A stretch of 64,000 nucleotides of DNA from Cellulomonas sp. C5510 (GCF_019797765.1 NZ_CP081862.1:2170001-2234000), one strand, 5' to 3'. Positions 48,274 to 57,261 are shown, counted from the stretch's first letter. Notes: generated by a model from the letters alone, not told the origin. Numbers and translations are program-made.

Positions 48274-48327
48274 CGGAGGCAGACACTCCCGGCCGACCAC
48301 CTCGGTCGCTGAGGACTGAGGTCTCAG

Positions 48328-48398
48328 GGTGGAGTGGCCGAGAGGCGAGGCAGCGGCCTGCAAAGCCGTATACGTGGGTTCGAATCCCATCTCCACCT
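48328..48398 (+). tRNA. tRNA-Cys (anticodon GCA)
   Basis: The 71-nt cloverleaf has acceptor GGTGGAG/CTCCACC, anticodon loop CTGCAAA, T arm GTGGGTTCGAATCCCAT and discriminator T, as expected for tRNA-Cys. Middle gene of the cluster. Confidence 0.96.
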
Positions 48399-48408
48399 CG
48401 TATCGCCC

Positions 48409-48480
48409 GGGCGATTGGCGCAGCGGTAGCGCGCTTCCCTGACACGGAAGAGGTCACTGGTTCGATCCCAGTATCGCCCA
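48409..48480 (+). tRNA. tRNA-Val (anticodon GAC)
   Basis: The 72-nt cloverleaf has acceptor GGGCGAT/ATCGCCC, anticodon stem CTTCC/GGAAG with loop CTGACAC, T loop TTCGATC and discriminator A. It reads GTC and GTT. It matches tRNA-Val(CAC) at 66 of 72 positions on the opposite strand. Confidence 0.97.
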
Positions 48481-48486
48481 CCACGC

Positions 48487-48515
48487 AGAGCCCCAGGTCA
48501 TCGACCTGGGGCTCT
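48487..48515 (+). terminator. terminator hairpin of the tRNA cluster
   Basis: A 13-bp perfect stem (48487-48499, 48503-48515) with a 3-nt loop begins 7 bp past the tRNA-Val(GAC) end. It is a strong intrinsic terminator stem without a U tract. The next 132 bp to the facing gene show nothing further. Confidence 0.85.
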
Positions 48516-48647
48516 CGTCGTGCCCGGAGCCGGCGCCGCCCTCTGCTCGCTCGCGACACGGGTCGGGCGTGCGCGACGCGGTGCGGGCCACCGGAGAGGA
48601 CGGGAGCCGGGCCGGGATCGGGTCGACGACCTCCGCACGTCTCTCGC

Positions 48648-49580
48648 TCACGCCCCCGGAGCGAGGCCGGTCAGCACGCGCCGCGCGTCGGAGTCCGACG
48701 GGACCGGCAGCTCGATCTCGGTGTCGCCGGCGCGCAGCACCACGACCGTGACGTCCGGGTAGCGCGGGTGCCGGAGCTCCTGCACGGCGGTCAGGCGCGC
48801 GACCGGCAGCACCAGGCGCGACTCGGAGTGCACCGGCGTGCGGCCGCGGACCAGCCAGGCGGCACGGCCGAACACCTGGAGCTCGCGGCCGTCGGAGCAG
48901 ATGACCGCGCCCTGGACGGTCATGGGGTGCAGCAGGTGCAGCAGGCGGCTCCCGCCGGACGCCGGCGTGACGACGCGCCGCGGGTGCGCCGCGAGCGTGC
49001 GGAGGCGGGGCTCGCGGTCCGCGACCTCCCGGTACGCGCCGACGAGGCCGATCTCGCGGTCGCCCAGCGCCCGGCGGGACAGCACGCGCCCGTGGTCGTC
49101 CACCGCGCCGCCCGGCGCCGGCGCTTCCGCGTCCGCCCCGCCGGCGCCGGCCGGCCAGGCGAGCAGCCGCAGCAGGTCGACGAAGCCGCCGACGACGTCC
49201 ACCGAGGAGCCGCTGAACCGCACCTCCACCGGGGCCCCGGACAGGGCGTGGACGCTGAGCCGGCCGTCCAGCAGGTCGACGCTGGTGCGCACCGCGGCGA
49301 CACCCGCGTACGGCACCTCCCGCACGTCGTAGCGCTCGCCCTCGCGGCGGCTCAGCGCGGTGAAGCGGTCGGGACCGAGGACGAGCAGGTGGTCGTAGAG
49401 GTCCATGTCGGGCGTCGCGTCGCGCCGGGCGATGTCGCGCGGGACCTTGAGCACCAGCCTGCTGGCCGCCAGGTCGATCGGGTGGTCGCGGTAGAGCCGC
49501 GGCACGTCCTCCGGTCCGCGGACCCGGTCGACCCACGGACCGAACGCGTCGTACTCCGCCGACCTCGTCGTCGCCGCCAT
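48648..49580 (-). CDS. conserved-looking protein of unknown function, 310 residues
   Basis: I do not recognise this protein. It has no signal peptide or membrane helix and looks cytoplasmic and beta-rich. Residues 34-105 hold LVLKVPRDIARRD, YDHLLVLGPDRFTALSRREGERYDV and VRTSVDLLDGRLSVHALSGAPVEVRFSG; the C-terminal third repeats the style (LQVFGRAAWLVRGRTP; VTVVVLRAGDTEIELPVP). The alternating hydrophobic pattern in both halves suggests two PH-like or similar beta domains. The ATG at 49580 has GGGAGGCGAGG upstream. It is single-gene, convergent with the tRNA cluster. Confidence 0.75.
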   Translation of the reverse strand: MAATTRSAEYDAFGPWVDRVRGPEDVPRLYRDHPIDLAASRLVLKVPRDIARRDATPDMDLYDHLLVLGPDRFTALSRREGERYDVREVPYAGVAAVRTSVDLLDGRLSVHALSGAPVEVRFSGSSVDVVGGFVDLLRLLAWPAGAGGADAEAPAPGGAVDDHGRVLSRRALGDREIGLVGAYREVADREPRLRTLAAHPRRVVTPASGGSRLLHLLHPMTVQGAVICSDGRELQVFGRAAWLVRGRTPVHSESRLVLPVARLTAVQELRHPRYPDVTVVVLRAGDTEIELPVPSDSDARRVLTGLAPGA

Positions 49581-49652
49581 CGTCCTCGCCTCCCGCACCC
49601 AGGATGCACCCGCGGGACGTGCGCTGCCACGGACCTCCGGTCCCGGTGCCGC

Positions 49653-50294
49653 TCAGCGCTCGACGACCCAGCCGGGCCGCCTCGGGTCGTCGACGCGCAC
49701 GACCACGTCCGCGGTGCCCTCCGGGTCCGCCTCCGCGCGGTACCGCTCCTCCGCGGCCAGGCGCCACGCGTCCTCGTGCGGCGTGAGCCGGGCCAGCGTG
49801 GCGGGACGCACCGCGAGGTGCACGGTCAGGTCGGCAGGCAGCCTGCGCCCGAGCAGCAGCCCGCCGTGCAGCAGCAGCACGGACCCCTCGGGGGTCGCGG
49901 TGCGCCGAGCGCGTGCCGAGCGGTCGCGGACCGCGTCCCGCAGGGCAGGCAGGTAGGTCCCGTCGCCGTCCGGTCCGAGCGGGTGCAGCACCTCGCGGAC
50001 CAGCGCGGCGTCGTCGAGCGCGTCGTCGAGCAGCGCGTCGGGGTCGGTGCGGCCGTGCTCGAGGCGCACCCCGGCGGGCCGGAGGAAGTCCGCCGCCGCC
50101 ACGACGACCACCGCGTGCCCGCGGGCCCGCAACGGGTCGACCAGCGACTCCGCCAGGTCACCCGGGAGGGTGGGCGGCGCGCCGTCGAGGACGACCCGCC
50201 ACCGCCGTCCGGGCGCCGCACCCGCCAGGTCGGCGTCGACGCGGTCGGCGAGGCGCCGGACGACGACCTCCGGGCTGACGGGCTCGACGCGCAC
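49653..50294 (-). CDS. uridine kinase-like protein lacking a P-loop
   Basis: The 213-residue product follows actinobacterial uridine-kinase-like proteins block by block: a VVLDGAPP strand, FLRPAGVRLEHGRTDPDALLDDALDDAALVREVLHPLGPDG, LLLHGGLLLGRRLP, LAVRPATLARL and the terminal DVVVRVDDPRRPGWVV. However, the Walker A loop is replaced: DGAPPTLPGDLA (37-48) has no GK[ST]. ATP binding by the usual mode is therefore unlikely. The start is uncertain; GTG 50294 lacks a Shine-Dalgarno. It lies 44 bp after the DinB gene on the same strand. Confidence 0.7.
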   Translation of the reverse strand: MRVEPVSPEVVVRRLADRVDADLAGAAPGRRWRVVLDGAPPTLPGDLAESLVDPLRARGHAVVVVAAADFLRPAGVRLEHGRTDPDALLDDALDDAALVREVLHPLGPDGDGTYLPALRDAVRDRSARARRTATPEGSVLLLHGGLLLGRRLPADLTVHLAVRPATLARLTPHEDAWRLAAEERYRAEADPEGTADVVVRVDDPRRPGWVVER

Positions 50295-50338
50295 GGGCCG
50301 GCGGGATCGGTGCAGGTGCTCGGCAGGACGGCGGGCGG

Positions 50339-50845
50339 TCAGCGCCCGGTGACGACGCCGCGCACGTACGCCGCCTGCCCGGCGTGCTCGAGCACGTCCC
50401 CCAGGACGCTGACGAGCCGGACGCCGACGGTCACCGGCGGGTCCCAGCGCTCGTCGACCACGCGGGCGAGGTCGGCGTCCTCGAGGGTCGCCAGGTAGGC
50501 GTCGGTCGCGGCGCGCGTCGCGTCGGCGTACCCCCGCAGCAGCGACGCGTCCGCACGCACCTGAGCGACCTCGTCCGGCGACTGCCCGTACCCTGTGGCG
50601 CCCCGGTCGAACGGCAGCGCGAACCGGTCGACGAAGCCCTGCGCGTGCCAGACCTGCTCGGTCCCGGCGAGGTCGGCGACCTGCGCGTCCTCGACGCGTG
50701 CCAGGTGCCACACCAGCCAGGCGATCGTGTTGGCCTCCGGGCCGAGGCGGGCGGTGAGCTCCTGCTCCCCCAGTCCGTCCAGCACGCCGTGCACCAGCCC
50801 GCCGATCCGGCCGAACCCGTCGGCCAGCACCCCGATCCCGTCCAC
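50339..50845 (-). CDS. DinB-family protein (DUF664-type)
   Basis: The 168-residue product is a four-helix DinB-fold protein of the mycothiol-dependent/DUF664 type. It has VWHLARVEDAQVADLAG (metal-binding His of helix 2) and VLGDVLEHAGQAAYVRGV (helix 4 with the second His). Such proteins act as thiol-dependent transferases or are of unknown role. The GTG at 50845 has GGGAGCAGG upstream. It is the upstream partner of the uridine-kinase-like gene. Confidence 0.82.
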   Translation of the reverse strand: MDGIGVLADGFGRIGGLVHGVLDGLGEQELTARLGPEANTIAWLVWHLARVEDAQVADLAGTEQVWHAQGFVDRFALPFDRGATGYGQSPDEVAQVRADASLLRGYADATRAATDAYLATLEDADLARVVDERWDPPVTVGVRLVSVLGDVLEHAGQAAYVRGVVTGR

Positions 50846-50942
50846 GCCTGCTCCCGTCGTCCGTCCGCTCGTCCCACGGGACCCCGTGCGCCGGCGGCAC
50901 CGGTCCCGCCCTCCCGACGCTATGCCGCGGTGGCCGACCGCG

Positions 50943-51569
50943 CTACGCGGCACGCTCCGCGCGGTCGCGGACGCCGCGCAGCATCCGCTCGGACATCAGC
51001 GTGCTGAGCACCGACACCACCTCGACGAGCGGCCGCGCCGCCGGCGTCCGGCACAGGTACCGCTCGCGCACCACCAGGCGCGTCGCGCCGGCCTCGGGAC
51101 CGGGCCGGAGCACGAACGCCCACGTGAAGTCGTAGGGCACCGCGGCGGGACCACCCTGCGGCGCGGTGCCGGCGAGCACCAGGGCGCGCTCGGGCTCGAG
51201 CACGCGCACCTCCAGGCCCACCTGCGGAGCGAGGTGCACCGGGTCGCCCACGGCGAGGCCCTGCCACTGCGGCTCCACGCGCTCCGCCGAGTGGATGCCG
51301 AGCCCGATGAGGTTCTCGAGCGCGTCGTAGGAGTAGAAGCCGCCACGCCCCCAGCCGAGCTGCACCAGCCACGGCCACACGCGCTCGGGCGGCGCGGCGA
51401 CGGTGATCGCCCGGGTCGCGGTCAGGTCGGACCGCACCAGCAGGCCGTCGCCCGGGAGGTCCACGGCGCGCTCCACCTGCGTCGCGCCCCAGTGCAGCGC
51501 CCGGTGCCGCACGGCCACGGCCCCCGCGACGATCCCGATCCCGGCCAGCACCCGCCGTGCACGCGTCAT
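50943..51569 (-). CDS. SRPBCC-family protein with N-terminal membrane anchor
   Basis: In this 208-residue protein a short N-terminal helix (VLAGIGIVAGAVAV) precedes a START/Bet v1-like fold: ATRAITVAAPPERVWPWLVQLGWGRGGFYSYDALENLIG is the family's opening, followed by YDFTWAFVLRPGPEAGATRLVVRERY. Such proteins bind hydrophobic ligands. The function is not known. The ATG at 51569 has GGAG upstream. It is divergent from the M15 peptidase gene with a 121-bp gap. Confidence 0.8.
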   Translation of the reverse strand: MTRARRVLAGIGIVAGAVAVRHRALHWGATQVERAVDLPGDGLLVRSDLTATRAITVAAPPERVWPWLVQLGWGRGGFYSYDALENLIGLGIHSAERVEPQWQGLAVGDPVHLAPQVGLEVRVLEPERALVLAGTAPQGGPAAVPYDFTWAFVLRPGPEAGATRLVVRERYLCRTPAARPLVEVVSVLSTLMSERMLRGVRDRAERAA

Positions 51570-51690
51570 GGCGCCACTCCACCAGCCGGCGGGCCGCCCC
51601 ACCAGGGCCGTCGGTCCCGGGCTCCGTGCGCCGGTGCTCCTGCCACCGGCGTGGCAGGTCGGCGACGTCGGCACCCGCTCCCCGACCACG

Positions 51691-52527
51691 ATGGAGGCGG
51701 CTGCACGCGCCCGACCCGACGGCACCCGCGACGCGCCGGCCACGCCACCCGAGACCATCCCCGGAGCACCCGTGCCCTCGTCCCCCGACACCGCGACGTC
51801 CGCCGCTGCGGCACCGCCGCCGGCCCGACCCTCGCCGGCCGGGCCCTCGCCCGCCGCACCCGCGCCGACCCCGGCCGGGTCCGGCGCGTCGACCGGACGC
51901 CGCAGCGCCGGGACCACGTCCGCGGGCCGGGTCGCCGGTCGCCGGGCACGCCACGTCCCGGGCCCCGGGCGCGGGCCCGGAGCGGTCGTCGCGGTCGCCG
52001 GGCTCGCGCTGGCGCTCCTGGCCGGTGCGGCGCTCGGCGTGCGGGTGCTCGGCCGCCCTCCGGTCCTCGGGAGCGGTCCGACGACGGCCAACGGCTGGCC
52101 CGCGATCAGCGAGGCGCACGACCGCCGGCTGACCCCGTTCGCCTGGGTCACCGGACGCGTGCGCGCCGGCGACGTCGACGTCGTCCTCATCCACGTGGCG
52201 GAGCGCTTCAACGGCGAGGTGGTGCCGATCGACCGCGCGACCTCGTGGGGGTGGGCGGACCGGGAGGTCCCCAGGGGCGGCGACCCCCTGTCCAACCACG
52301 CCTCGGGCACGGCGGTCGACTTCAACGCCACCGCGCACCCGGTGGGCGAGTCCGGCACGTTCACCCCCGCCCAGGTCGCCACGGTGCGGGACATCCTCGC
52401 CGACCTCGCGCCGGTGGTGGCGTGGGGCGGCGACTTCGACCGGCCCGACGAGATGCACTTCGAGATCGTCGGCACGCCGCAGGAGGTCGCCGAGGTCGCC
52501 GAGCGCCTCATGGTGCCCGCGGGCTGA
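51691..52527 (+). CDS. anchored M15-family peptidase (D-Ala-D-Ala carboxypeptidase-like)
   Basis: The 278-residue product is predicted to cut peptidoglycan stem peptides outside the cell. It has a Pro/Ala/Ser/Thr-rich N-terminus (about 1-85), one membrane helix (VVAVAGLALALLAGAALGVRV) and an M15C-type domain. Zinc-site motifs are intact: SNHASGTAVDFNA, supplying His and Asp, and DEMHFEI, supplying the second His. The general base is expected in that same segment. ATG 51691 is a best guess: no Shine-Dalgarno is evident. It is convergent with pyk. Confidence 0.82.
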   Translation: MEAAARARPDGTRDAPATPPETIPGAPVPSSPDTATSAAAAPPPARPSPAGPSPAAPAPTPAGSGASTGRRSAGTTSAGRVAGRRARHVPGPGRGPGAVVAVAGLALALLAGAALGVRVLGRPPVLGSGPTTANGWPAISEAHDRRLTPFAWVTGRVRAGDVDVVLIHVAERFNGEVVPIDRATSWGWADREVPRGGDPLSNHASGTAVDFNATAHPVGESGTFTPAQVATVRDILADLAPVVAWGGDFDRPDEMHFEIVGTPQEVAEVAERLMVPAG

Positions 52528-52550
52528 GCGTCGGCCCGCGCCCGGACGCG

Positions 52551-52587
52551 CCGAGGGCCCCGCAGCACGTGGCTGCGGGGCCCTCGG
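52551..52587. terminator. bidirectional terminator between the M15 peptidase gene and pyk
   Basis: A 16-bp perfect GC-rich stem (52551-52566, 52572-52587) with a 5-nt loop lies between the two convergent stop codons, 23 bp from the first and 15 bp from the second. Confidence 0.85.
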
Positions 52588-52602
52588 ACGGTGACGGGGA
52601 CG

Positions 52603-54033
52603 TCAGGCGATGCGGCCCGCGGCCTCGTCGCCGATCTTGTGGACGACGACCGTGTTGGTCGACCCGACGACGCCGACCGGGGTGCCGGCGACGACGACGA
52701 CGTAGTCGCCGACCTCGGCCAGGCCCTGGGCGCGCAGCGTGGACTCGACCTGCTGGACCATCGCGTCGGTGTGCTCGACCTGCGGGACCTCGTACGTCTG
52801 CACACCCCAGCTCAGCGAGAGCGTGTTGCGCACCGCGGTCTTCGGCGTGAAGGCCAGCAGCGGGATCGGCGAGCGCAGGCGGGACATGCGTCGCGCCGAG
52901 TCACCGGACTGGGTGAAGGTCACGAGGTACTTCACGCCGAGCGTCTCGCCGATCTCGGCCGCCGCGCGGGTGATCGCGCCGCCGCGGGTGTGCGGGGTCG
53001 AACCCAGCGGGGCGATGCGCTCCCGGCCGAGCTCCTCGGTCGCCTCGATGATCCGCGCCATGGTGCGGACCGTCTCGATCGGGTACTCGCCGACGCTGGT
53101 CTCGCCGGACAGCATGACCGCGTCCGCGCCGTCGAGCACCGCGTTGGCGCAGTCCGAGGTCTCGGCACGCGTCGGGCGCGGGTTGTTCGTCATCGACTCG
53201 AGCACCTGGGTGGCGACGATGACCGGCTTGGCGTTGCGGCGGGCCAGCTCGACGGCGCGCTTCTGGACCAGCGGCACCTGCTCGAGCGGGAGCTCCACGC
53301 CGAGGTCGCCGCGGGCGACCATGATGCCGTCGAACGCGTCGACGATCTCGGCGAGGTTCTCGACGGCCTGCGGCTTCTCGACCTTGGCGATGACCGGGAC
53401 GACCCGGCCCTCCTCCTCCATGATCCGGCGCACGTCGTCGTAGTCGGCGGCGTTGCGGACGAAGGACAGGGCGATGATGTCGGCGCCGGTGCGCAGGGCC
53501 CAGCGCAGGTCCTCCTCGTCCTTCTCGCTCATCGCGGGGACGGAGACGGCGACGCCCGGCAGGTTGATGCCCTTGTTGTTGGAGACCGGGCCGCCGACCT
53601 CGACGCGGGTGACCACGCGCGGGCCCTCGACGGCGGTGACGCGCACCAGCACGCGGCCGTCGTCGATGAGCAGCGGGTCGCCGACGCGGGCGTCGTCCGC
53701 GAGGCCCTTGTGGGTCGTGGAGACGAGCTCCTTGGTGCCCGGCACGTCCTCGGTGGTGATCGTGAAGACGTCACCCTCGGCGAGCTCGTGCTTGCCCTCG
53801 ACGAAGCGGCCGAGGCGGATCTTCGGGCCCTGCAGGTCGACCAGGACGGCCACGGAACGGCCGGACGCCTTCGCGGCGGCACGCACGTTGTCGTACACGC
53901 GCTTGTGCACCTCGGTGTCGCCGTGGCTGCGGTTCAGCCGCGCGACGTCCATGCCGGCGTCCACCAGGGCCTGGATCTGCTCGGCGGACTCCGTGGCGGG
54001 GCCGATGGTGCAGACGATCTTCGCTCTACGCAT
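52603..54033 (-). CDS. pyk: pyruvate kinase
   Basis: Pyruvate kinase converts phosphoenolpyruvate and ADP to pyruvate and ATP. The 476-residue product has KIVCTIGPATES at the start, RLNRSHGD, the catalytic signature VIAKVEKPQAVENL, the metal site IMVARGDLGVELPLEQVP, and MLSGETSVGEYP. The C-terminal allosteric domain is present. The ATG at 54033 has TAGGCT 6 nt upstream, suggesting a leaderless mRNA. An upstream 16-bp element is shared with the gltD copy next door. Confidence 0.96.
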   Translation of the reverse strand: MRRAKIVCTIGPATESAEQIQALVDAGMDVARLNRSHGDTEVHKRVYDNVRAAAKASGRSVAVLVDLQGPKIRLGRFVEGKHELAEGDVFTITTEDVPGTKELVSTTHKGLADDARVGDPLLIDDGRVLVRVTAVEGPRVVTRVEVGGPVSNNKGINLPGVAVSVPAMSEKDEEDLRWALRTGADIIALSFVRNAADYDDVRRIMEEEGRVVPVIAKVEKPQAVENLAEIVDAFDGIMVARGDLGVELPLEQVPLVQKRAVELARRNAKPVIVATQVLESMTNNPRPTRAETSDCANAVLDGADAVMLSGETSVGEYPIETVRTMARIIEATEELGRERIAPLGSTPHTRGGAITRAAAEIGETLGVKYLVTFTQSGDSARRMSRLRSPIPLLAFTPKTAVRNTLSLSWGVQTYEVPQVEHTDAMVQQVESTLRAQGLAEVGDYVVVVAGTPVGVVGSTNTVVVHKIGDEAAGRIA

Positions 54034-54039
54034 GGGGAA

Positions 54040-54083
54040 AGCCTAGGCCTTTCGTGGATGGCGGTTCGGACCGAACGTCCTGC
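54040..54083 (-). promoter_or_regulatory. pyk promoter with -10 TAGGCT and shared 16-bp element
   Basis: On the minus strand TAGGCT (54040-54045) ends 6 nt before the ATG. The 16-mer GCAGGACGTTCGGTCC (54068-54083) sits upstream, near positions -35 to -50 if transcription starts at the ATG. The same 16-mer occurs at 55631-55646 in front of gltD. Its core GGAC...GTCC is an imperfect inverted repeat. Confidence 0.6.
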
Positions 54084-54120
54084 TGGGCACGGAGCGGCCC
54101 GGACGTACGCGGGTGGTGGG

Positions 54121-55593
54121 TCACGGCCGCATCGCAGCCGTGCTCGCGGTCACCGGAGCGGGCAGCGCGGTACTGCCGGACAGGTAGGAGTCTACGGCCG
54201 CAGCGGCCGCCCGGCCCTCAGCCACGGCCCACACCACGAGGGACTGCCCCCGGCCTGCGTCACCGGCGACGTACACGCCCGGGACCTTGGTCCTGAAGTC
54301 GTCGCCGCGCTCGACGGTCCCCCGCGGGCCGGGCTCCAGGCCGAGCTGCTCCAGGAGCGGCCCGCGCTCCGGGCCCGTGAAGCCGAGGGCCAGCAGCACC
54401 AGCTGCGCCGGGATCTCACGCTCCGTCCCGGGCACCGGCGTCGGACGCCCGTCCTCCAGGCGGACCTCGGCGAGACGCAGCGCCCGGACGCGCCCGGCCT
54501 CGTCGCCGAGGATCGCCGTCGTCGCGGCGGCGAACTCCCGCTCGCCGCCCTCCTCGTGCGCCGACGACACCTTGAACAGCACCGGCCACAGCGGCCACGG
54601 CTGCTCGGGCGACCTCTCGGCGGGCGGGGCGGGCATGATCTCCAGCTGCGTGACCGACCGGGCGCCCTGGCGCAGCGCCGTGCCGAGGCAGTCCGCCCCG
54701 GTGTCGCCGCCGCCGACGACCACCACGTCGAGCCCGGTCGCGACCACCTGGTCCGGGGCCGGCAGGCCGACCGCGACCCGGTTCGCGGGCACCAGGTAGT
54801 CCATCGCGGGCAGCACGCCCGCCAGCCCGCGCCCGGGCACCGGCAGGTCCCGCGGCACCGTGGACCCGACGCAGACGAGCACCGCGTCGTACCGGTCCCG
54901 CAGCTCCTCGCCTGACACGTCGGTGCCCACGTCGACACCGCAGCGGAACCGGGTCCCCTCGGCGGTCATCTGGGCGAGGCGCCGGTCGAGCACCGCCTTC
55001 TCCAGCTTGTACTCCGGGATGCCGTACCGCAGCAGGCCGCCGGGCGCGTCCGCGCGCTCGTACACCGCCACGGTGTGCCCGGCGCGCGTGAGCTGCTGCG
55101 CCGCGGCGAGGCCGGCGGGGCCGGAGCCGACGACGGCCACGGTCTGGCCGGTGAGCCACTGCGGCACCTGCGGCTCGATGAGACCGCGCGCGAAGCCCTC
55201 CTCGGCGATCGCGAGCTCGATCTCGCGGATCGTCACGGCCTCCTGGTTCAGCCCCAGCACGCAGGACGCCTCGCACAGCGCGGGGCACACCCGCCCGGTG
55301 ATCTCCGGGAAGCTGTTCGTCGCGTGCATCCGCTCGACGGCGTCACCCCACTGGCCCCGCCACACGAGGTCGTTCCACTCCGGCATGAGGTTGCCGAGCG
55401 GGCACGCGTGGTGGCAGAACGGCACCCCGCAGTCCATGCACCGCGACGACTGCCGGTGCAGGCGCTCCAGGTCGTCCGGGTGTCCGGCGCGGTGAGCGTG
55501 GACCTCGCGCCAGTCCAGGAGCCGCAGCTCCACGGGACGGTTCGCGGGCAGCTCGCGCGAGCGGTGGGCGAGGAAGCCCCGGGGGTCGGCCAT
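54121..55593 (-). CDS. glutamate synthase small subunit, second copy (GltD paralogue)
   Basis: The 490-residue product is a GltD-type flavoprotein: [22 protein letters not shown], two Cys clusters for 4Fe-4S centres ([17 protein letters not shown] and CPALCEASC), the FAD motif [15 protein letters not shown], the NADPH motif VVVGGGDTGADC and the C-terminal [21 protein letters not shown]. It is clearly homologous to the gltB-linked copy upstream, yet has its own promoter and follows that copy's terminator. It could serve as an alternative electron-donating subunit for GltB or another enzyme. Confidence 0.92.
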   Translation of the reverse strand: MADPRGFLAHRSRELPANRPVELRLLDWREVHAHRAGHPDDLERLHRQSSRCMDCGVPFCHHACPLGNLMPEWNDLVWRGQWGDAVERMHATNSFPEITGRVCPALCEASCVLGLNQEAVTIREIELAIAEEGFARGLIEPQVPQWLTGQTVAVVGSGPAGLAAAQQLTRAGHTVAVYERADAPGGLLRYGIPEYKLEKAVLDRRLAQMTAEGTRFRCGVDVGTDVSGEELRDRYDAVLVCVGSTVPRDLPVPGRGLAGVLPAMDYLVPANRVAVGLPAPDQVVATGLDVVVVGGGDTGADCLGTALRQGARSVTQLEIMPAPPAERSPEQPWPLWPVLFKVSSAHEEGGEREFAAATTAILGDEAGRVRALRLAEVRLEDGRPTPVPGTEREIPAQLVLLALGFTGPERGPLLEQLGLEPGPRGTVERGDDFRTKVPGVYVAGDAGRGQSLVVWAVAEGRAAAAAVDSYLSGSTALPAPVTASTAAMRP

Positions 55594-55601
55594 GGTGCCC
55601 G

Positions 55602-55646
55602 AACCTACGGCTCGGCACGGGCCCGCGAGTGGACCGAACGTCCTGC
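55602..55646 (-). promoter_or_regulatory. promoter of the second gltD with -10 TAGGTT and shared 16-bp element
   Basis: TAGGTT (55602-55607) ends 8 nt before the ATG. The 16-mer GCAGGACGTTCGGTCC (55631-55646) lies 23 bp upstream of the -10, nearly the same layout as at pyk. Confidence 0.6.
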
Positions 55647-55739
55647 CTCCCCGCTCGGTCCGTGGACCGCGGCGTCCCGCATGACGGACGAGGTGGTCGC
55701 GCCGGCACGACAGCCGCGCGGCCACGGGCCACCCGGGTA

Positions 55740-55779
55740 CGACAGTGCCCGGGCAGGTCGTCCCGCCCGGGCACCGTCG
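55740..55779 (-). terminator. terminator hairpin after the gltBD operon
   Basis: 15-bp arms (55740-55754 and 55765-55779) with one mismatch and a 10-nt loop lie 8 bp past the stop of the gltB-linked gltD. It separates that operon from the second gltD copy. Confidence 0.75.
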
Positions 55780-55787
55780 CGATCGTC

Positions 55788-57261
55788 TCAGGCGCGCAGC
55801 GCGACCGTCCCCGCCGTCACCGGCGCGGGCAACTCGGTCGACCCACCCAGGTAGGTGTCGACCGCCGCGGCCGCCGCACGGCCCTCGGCGATCGCCCACA
55901 CGATGAGCGACTGGCCACGCCCCGCGTCGCCGGCCACGAACACGCCGGGGACGGACGTCGCGAAGTCGTCCGTGCGCGCCACTGTGCCGCGCGCGGTGAG
56001 GTCCACGCCGGCCTGCTCGACGAGCTCCTGCGTCTCGGGCCCCGTGAAGCCCATGGCGATGAGCACCAGGTCCGCCGGCACGTCGCGCTCCGTCCCGGGG
56101 GTGGGGACGCGGCGGCCGTCGGGCAGGTACTCGGTGGTCGCGAGGCGCAGGTGCGTGACCCGGCCCTCGTCGTCGCCGACGAACGCCACGGTCGACGCCA
56201 GGTACGCCCGCTCGCCGCCCTCCTCGTGGGACGACGACACCTCGAACAGCACCGGGTCGGTCGGCCACGGCTGGTTCGCCGGGCGCTCCACCGGGGGCTG
56301 CTTGCCGATCGCCAGCGTCGTGACCGACGCGGCACCCTGGCGCAGCGCGGTGCCCACGCAGTCCGACCCGGTGTCGCCGCCGCCGATGACGACCACGTGC
56401 TTGCCGCGCGCGTCGATCGGGTCCGGGACCGCCTTGCCCGCCACCTGGGCGTTCGAGCGGTGCAGGTACTCCATCGCTGGGTGGATGCCCCCGAGCTCGC
56501 GCCCGGGCAGCGGCAGCTCGCGCGGCACCGTCGCGCCGGTGGCGACGACCACGGCGTCGTACCGGGAGCGCAGCTGCGCCCAGGTGATGTCGCGGCCGAT
56601 CTCCACGTTCGGGCGGAACCGGGTGCCCTCGGCCGCCATCTGCTCCAGACGGCGGTCGATGTGGCGCTTCTCCAGCTTGAAGTCCGGCACGCCGTACCGC
56701 AGCAGGCCGCCGATGGCGTCGTCCCGCTCGTACACCGCGACCGTGTGCCCGGCGCGCGTGAGCTGCTGGGCGGCGGCCAGCCCGGCGGGACCGGAGCCCA
56801 CGACCGCGACCGTGTGCCCGGACAGGCGCTGCGGCACCTGCGGCTGCACCAGCCCGCGGTCGAAGGCCTCGTCGATGATCGAGACCTCGATGTTCTTGAT
56901 CGTCACCGCGGGCTGGTTGATGCCGAGCACGCACGCCGACTCGCACGGGGCCGGGCAGATCCGGCCCGTGAACTCCGGGAAGTTGTTCGTCGCGTGCAGG
57001 CGCTCGATCGCGTCGCCCCACTGCCCGCGCCACACCAGGTCGTTCCACTCGGGGATGAGGTTCCCGAGCGGGCAGCCGTTGTGGCAGAACGGCACGCCGC
57101 AGTCCATGCAGCGCCCGGCCTGCCGGTGCAGCAGCGTCGCGGACTGCGGGTCGTCCGCCACGCTGCGGTGCTCGTGCACCTCGCGCCAGTCCATGAGCCG
57201 CAGGGGCACCGGACGGTTGGCGGGCAGCTCGCGCTCCCGCACCTTCAGAAACCCACGGGGG

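Noticed and set aside
48399..48415. TATCGCCC before tRNA-Val(GAC), looking like the 3' end of a lost tandem tRNA-Val copy
   Set aside because: Only about 9 nt match and they also form a 14-bp palindrome with the tRNA start, so chance or a processing feature is equally likely.
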